A DNA stretch of 37,618 nucleotides from Synechococcaceae cyanobacterium SM2_3_2. Its GTDB lineage: Bacteria; Cyanobacteriota; Cyanobacteriia; Thermostichales; Thermostichaceae. The translations under genes and the position numbers were made by a program. The stretch covers positions 1 to 37,618 of the forward strand of contig JAAUUM010000014.1 in the NCBI GenBank assembly GCA_012031565.1. The letters run 5' to 3'. How positions within the stretch are numbered: the first letter of the stretch is position 1; each line of letters starts with the position of its first letter. This document shows, piece after piece, positions 34,481 to 37,618 of this stretch. The notes beneath the pieces are model-generated. The model was not told the origin of the DNA and did not search any database. It saw nothing but the letters and a program-made list of their open reading frames with translations.

Positions 34481-36757
34481 ATGCTGAAACAGTTGCGACG
34501 CTTGTCCCAAAGACTGCGACTATTCTTGCCCTGGATCGGGATCCTGCTGGCCTTGACCGGGATCCTATTGCTGAAAAGTTGTGGCAGTTCTCAACCCACC
34601 ATCTCTTCCACCGAGCCTTCACCCGCTGTGGTGGGGGAAGATGCCCGTCGCGGCTGGCTACCGATTCGTCCTGGATCCCCGCTTCAGAGTTTGACTCAGA
34701 TTCTCAATGCGGCTGAGATAGACGGGATCCCGCTCACGGTTGGGCAGAGCATTACCCTGCAAGGAACTTCTCCAGCAATTGAATGGCGAGATAGCACTGG
34801 GCGAGTTTTGGGTCGGGGATCCAAGGTGGTCTATCAGGCCCAAAGAGTGGGCATGGAGACGATTACGGCTCAGATTGGGCAGATAGCTCAGTCACGGGTC
34901 AGTTTTACGGTCAGTACACCCGATGTGGTGGTAGCTCCCCATGTCAAGGTGCTCCCGGATGTAAGCAATGCCTTAGAACTGGATCTGGCCAATGGGATCC
35001 TGCAACTAGCCGATGATCGAGGCCTCCCCACTTTATTTGCTGGGGATGTGGTGGTAGGGACTGTTGAGACAATCCCGGCTTTACAGATAGACACCGTGGG
35101 GGTGGTTGATGGTCTGCTGACTCTCTCCGTTCGCCCTGCCCAGCCTAACCAAGTAATTCGCCAGGGCACGGTATCGTTTGCAGATCTGGAGATTGCCATT
35201 GAGCAGTCTGGCGATTTCGTCACTTTGCTGGATATCCCTGGGATCCCTCAACCTTTTGACCCTCGCCCCCAATGGTCTCAATTCCAGATCACTGGGGATC
35301 CCATATCGGTAGGATTGACCGCAAAAGCCTCGGGGTTCTGGTCTTATCAAGCGGGCGCGTCGGGCTATCTGAGCTTTGATGCCAGCAGTGCCGATGGCTT
35401 AGCGGATGCTGAGATTACTTTGTCTGGCAGTCTCAGCGGTGGGTTGAATTTGCAAGCTGAGGAGTTTAGTCGTTGGCGCGAGGCTCCTGCTCATCAAGTG
35501 GTGGTTTCCCCCAACCAGGGCGGGGTGGGTCGAATCTGGGCAGGGCCAGTCCCGTTGCCCCTTGAACTCAATACCCAAACCGAGATTCTCTGGGATCCCA
35601 ATCTCTGGCTGAATGGCCGCTTGGGGTTGAGCTTGGCCTATGAGGGTGGGACATTTCAAGAGCAGATTAAGCACAACGGCACCCGAGCGGGATCCCTGGC
35701 ATCAGGACAGTGGCGGGCAGAGGTGGAGACGGGAAGTTCTATGTCTGGTCTGCTGAAGATGGCTTTGTACCCACGAGTCCAGGTGAGGGTGCTGGGATCT
35801 GAGACCACGGGCGGCTTTGTCTTGGGAGGGGTGGCGGCAGGTAGACATCAACAGGTGAGCGTGGAGCAATTGCCAGGATCCCCAGGTCAGCTCTTGGGGC
35901 AGGTGAGGGGTGAGGTACGGGTGACGTTGTCGGGGCAGATAGTTCATGTCCAGGAGGGGGCTGAGCCGAACGGCGGTGCGCCTTCTGTAGGACGGTTTAT
36001 TGAGCGTCCAAGACTCTTTCCATTTGTGACTTTCTTGTTTGACGTGTTAGAGGGTATCTTCAATGCCCTGGATCCTGGCCCTAGTCTGACCAATCCTTCT
36101 CCGACTCTACCTTCGCCGTCCCCTACCCCCTCTCTCACCCCAGAAGAGATTGAGCAGATTATCTGTGAGATTACAGGAGATTGTGAGCCGCAAACGGATC
36201 CCGGTGGTAACGGTGGACAATGTACCCCGCCTCCAAGTCCGCCACCTGGAGAGTGCGAAGCTCCTGAGCCAGGTTCACAACCTCTGGAGGGAGATGCAGC
36301 AAGATCATTGATTCAGCAGCTTATAGAATCAGGAACTGAGATAGTTTTAGATATCTTTGGAGGAAGTGTTTCTCAGCTCCCAGGCGCAGTCAATGTGGAT
36401 ATCATTGCACAAGAGGGAATTAGAGCCTCTGTCGCTGAACTTCCAAATATTGTGCCTCCTGGATCTGTGTCAGAAATCATTGCTAGTGGGCCACAAGCAC
36501 CATTTATCGAAGAAGTTGCTGGATTGCTCAAACCAGGCGGAACGATATTCATTAATGCTAATCTAAGCAATAGATTTGGCAGACTTCCTGACTCAGCTAC
36601 GTTAGAACGATTAGGCTTGAGGGTAATCCAACAAAGCGGAACTCTTGATCCAAGATTTGAAAGTCAGATCTTCTGTAGGCAAGATCCTCGCGAAGATGGG
36701 ACGAAAGATATTGACATCTCTACTGTTAGAACAACTATTCTTGAGAGAATATTATGA
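34481..36757 (+). CDS. Polymorphic toxin-like envelope protein with C-terminal methyltransferase-like domain
   Basis: 758 residues. The N-terminus MLKQLRRLSQ plus hydrophobic FLPWIGILLALTGILLLKSC suggests a lipoprotein signal with Cys34 (the lipobox is imperfect, LKSC). An Ig-like strand set (about 75-150) and a long beta-rich region (150-490, with glycine-rich pairs) follow. A Pro/Ser linker (about 530-573, PSPTPSLTPEEIEQIICEI) precedes the C-terminal domain, residues about 603-758. That domain has a class I SAM-methyltransferase-like order: LDIFGGSV (motif I), VNVDII (acidic end of strand 2), ASVAELPNIVPPGSVSEII and LLKPGGTIFIN. From about 36290 the DNA turns AT-rich with no GGATCC, unlike the 5' part, as expected for an exchangeable toxin tip. 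The activity is inferred; the target is unknown. Confidence 0.7.
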   Translation: MLKQLRRLSQRLRLFLPWIGILLALTGILLLKSCGSSQPTISSTEPSPAVVGEDARRGWLPIRPGSPLQSLTQILNAAEIDGIPLTVGQSITLQGTSPAIEWRDSTGRVLGRGSKVVYQAQRVGMETITAQIGQIAQSRVSFTVSTPDVVVAPHVKVLPDVSNALELDLANGILQLADDRGLPTLFAGDVVVGTVETIPALQIDTVGVVDGLLTLSVRPAQPNQVIRQGTVSFADLEIAIEQSGDFVTLLDIPGIPQPFDPRPQWSQFQITGDPISVGLTAKASGFWSYQAGASGYLSFDASSADGLADAEITLSGSLSGGLNLQAEEFSRWREAPAHQVVVSPNQGGVGRIWAGPVPLPLELNTQTEILWDPNLWLNGRLGLSLAYEGGTFQEQIKHNGTRAGSLASGQWRAEVETGSSMSGLLKMALYPRVQVRVLGSETTGGFVLGGVAAGRHQQVSVEQLPGSPGQLLGQVRGEVRVTLSGQIVHVQEGAEPNGGAPSVGRFIERPRLFPFVTFLFDVLEGIFNALDPGPSLTNPSPTLPSPSPTPSLTPEEIEQIICEITGDCEPQTDPGGNGGQCTPPPSPPPGECEAPEPGSQPLEGDAARSLIQQLIESGTEIVLDIFGGSVSQLPGAVNVDIIAQEGIRASVAELPNIVPPGSVSEIIASGPQAPFIEEVAGLLKPGGTIFINANLSNRFGRLPDSATLERLGLRVIQQSGTLDPRFESQIFCRQDPREDGTKDIDISTVRTTILERIL

Positions 36758-36894
36758 TCTATTCTAATCAATTTGATTTAATTGAAACAACTTCATGCAA
36801 TTATCCGAACCCGAAAATAATCATCGGAGAGAAAGATATTGAGATTTTTTCGGAAAATGTTTATGTTCTTCCTCCTCATGCATTGTTTCATTAA
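36754..36894 (+). CDS. 46-residue reading frame overlapping the toxin stop (ATGA)
   Basis: A short frame begins at the ATG of an ATGA that contains the toxin's TGA, so it could be read by ribosome re-initiation. The product starts MIYSNQFDLIETTSCN and ends VYVLPPHALFH, is AT-rich in codons and acidic, and lacks a membrane segment. It could be an immunity protein, the first fragment of a broken one, or the product of chance. It is separated by 23 bases from the 123-residue gene, in a different frame. Confidence 0.4.
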   Translation: MIYSNQFDLIETTSCNYPNPKIIIGEKDIEIFSENVYVLPPHALFH

Positions 36895-36917
36895 AAACAG
36901 CAAATCTCTATCAATCT

Positions 36918-37289
36918 ATGTCAAAAATAACTTATTGTAAAATGCGTTTTAAAAATGTCAAATTATCAGAAAGAGAGATGCACGAAATTATTGGAAGCAA
37001 AGAAACAATACATAACAACAAGACGATAAATAGGTCTATATGGGCTAGCTCCTACATAGTTAATGATCAGAACTTTAAGTCATCTTCTTTACCAGTAAAA
37101 CTCTATGAACTAGGAGGATGCATTTATGGTTTAGAGGGATCAATTACTTTCATAAATCCAACTACGTATCAATCCGATGTCTATTGGAAAATTGAAGCAG
37201 AATCTTTTGAGCTTGAGGTTGATGATGAACTAGTTAAGTATTTGATTGAAGGTAAAGAAAGAGAAGAATCATCTAATTCTATGAATTAA
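36918..37289 (+). CDS. Candidate immunity protein, AT-rich, unknown family
   Basis: A 123-residue soluble protein (MSKITYCKMRFKNVKLSERE, later LEGSITFINPTTYQSDVYWK, an acidic ESFELEVDDELVKYLIEG). There is no signal peptide. Base composition and codon use match the toxin's C-terminal region and not the resident genes, and no GGATCC occurs in it. Polymorphic toxins carry an immunity gene immediately downstream, which is the only argument for the role. I see no strong ribosome site. I recognise no immunity family. Confidence 0.5.
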   Translation: MSKITYCKMRFKNVKLSEREMHEIIGSKETIHNNKTINRSIWASSYIVNDQNFKSSSLPVKLYELGGCIYGLEGSITFINPTTYQSDVYWKIEAESFELEVDDELVKYLIEGKEREESSNSMN

Positions 37290-37346
37290 AATGATTTTAT
37301 TGTTCTCTATCTTTGATTGTATCCACAGCAAAATCAAGAGGCAAAG

Positions 37347-37460
37347 ATGAAAACCATCAATAAAGCCATTCCATACCTCCTAGCACTAGGCTCCCTACTT
37401 TTGCTGTGCATGGGCTGTGGCATCTCTAGCAAGGATCCGATCCCTATTGAGGAATCATAA
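37347..37460 (+). CDS. Short lipoprotein-signal reading frame
   Basis: A 37-residue frame, MKTINKAIPYLLALGSLL to CMGCGISSKDPIPIEES and stop, with a classic lipoprotein signal peptide whose Cys is in CMGC. An AGAGG ribosome site lies 5 bases upstream. It ends one base before the duplicated pre-toxin linker in another frame, so it looks like the truncated N-terminus of an anchored protein, or a secretion signal left over from a second toxin-bearing gene. GGATCC reappears here (37431), so this is resident-type DNA. Confidence 0.5.
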   Translation: MKTINKAIPYLLALGSLLLLCMGCGISSKDPIPIEES

Positions 37461-37618
37461 GGATCTTCAATGGTTCGGATCCTGGCTATAGTCTGTTTGA
37501 GTTGACCAATCCTGATCCGACACGGCCTTTGCCGTCCCCCACCCCCTCTCTTTCTCCAGAAGAGATTGAGCAGGTTATCTGTGAGATTACGGGTGATTGT
37601 GAGCCGCAAACGGATCCC
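37461..37618 (+). pseudogene. Orphan pre-toxin linker, partial second copy of 36053-36201
   Basis: This stretch repeats the proline-rich linker of the toxin-like protein. It reads RIFNGSDPGYSL through PSPTPSLSPEEIEQVICEI and CEPQTDP in frame 2, against GIFNALDPGPSL through PSPTPSLTPEEIEQIICEI and CEPQTDP upstream. The copies differ by substitutions and a 9-base insertion that keeps the frame, so both evolved as coding sequence. No start codon precedes it in frame: frame 2 stops at 37448-37450. It continues past the window. The structure fits a displaced toxin cassette that recombines with the linker of the full-length gene. Confidence 0.7.

Larger units (their letters stand above)
11640..36201. 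repeat. Dispersed GGGATCCC-type iterated palindrome
   Basis: The hexamer GGATCC occurs about 106 times by hand count, mostly as GGGATCC or GGATCCC and often as the full octamer, in coding and non-coding DNA and in all reading frames. Chance expectation for a hexamer is about one per 4 kb. This behaves like a lineage-specific equivalent of HIP1; the centre is the GATC methylation site. The series stops at 36196 and resumes at 37431. Confidence 0.85.

Noticed and set aside
36895-36917. Stop-codon readthrough joining the 46- and 123-codon frames into one protein
   Set aside because: The two frames differ, so readthrough cannot join them; only an indel could, and no shared family is recognised to support that.
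37334-37609. Minus-strand 91-residue frame at the window end
   Set aside because: It is antisense to the lipoprotein-signal frame and the duplicated linker, whose protein similarity to 36053-36201 shows the plus strand is coding.

Overview
The window is cyanobacterial chromosome, judged from the gene content: a cyanobacterial-type YidC with a periplasmic insert followed by jag, a DUF3120-like membrane protein, a HAS-barrel protein, rpmG-rpsR, and the highly iterated palindromes. I cannot name the genus. One strong peculiarity is the word GGATCC, usually inside GGGATCCC. A hand count gives about 106 copies between about 11.64 and 36.2 kb, roughly one per 230 bases in genes and spacers alike. 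The first 11.55 kb has only about ten, and instead carries five copies of the classical cyanobacterial HIP1 octamer GCGATCGC, which I did not see anywhere after 11.52 kb.

Region A (1-11.55 kb) reads as an accessory or foreign block. It holds a molybdenum-hydroxylase cluster: a broken [2Fe-2S] small subunit, an SDR dehydrogenase, an XdhC chaperone, a MocA-type cytidylyltransferase, the molybdopterin subunit, the FAD subunit and a truncated GMC oxidoreductase. Then come a SufU-like Fe-S scaffold on the minus strand, an NTF2/SnoaL-like protein, a VOC-fold protein and a decayed GH13 amylase with a CBM20 domain. Several genes here carry frameshifts, an in-frame stop, truncation or changed catalytic residues.

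Region B (11.6-34.4 kb) is core-like: HAS-barrel protein, KtrB/TrkH potassium channel subunit, pentapeptide protein, tRNA-Cys, riboflavin synthase, DUF3120-like protein, an MscS channel, a GAF-HD-GYP cyclic-di-GMP phosphodiesterase, an RDD membrane protein, L33, S18 (with an apparent 1-base frameshift), a tRNA-dihydrouridine synthase, YidC, Jag, a DUF1232 protein, two consecutive exported proteins that share a C-terminal architecture, a conserved unknown protein, an FHA-oxidoreductase fusion, a small membrane protein and RlmN on the minus strand.

Region C (34.48 kb to the end) is the most interesting part. A 758-residue envelope-anchored protein with beta-rich repeats and a proline-rich linker ends in an abruptly AT-rich, methyltransferase-like C-terminal domain. 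It is followed by a 46-codon reading frame with an ATGA overlap and an AT-rich 123-residue protein (candidate immunity). A second copy of the proline-rich pre-toxin linker, in frame but without a visible start, then runs off the window. This is the layout of a polymorphic toxin with an immunity gene and a displaced, orphan toxin cassette.
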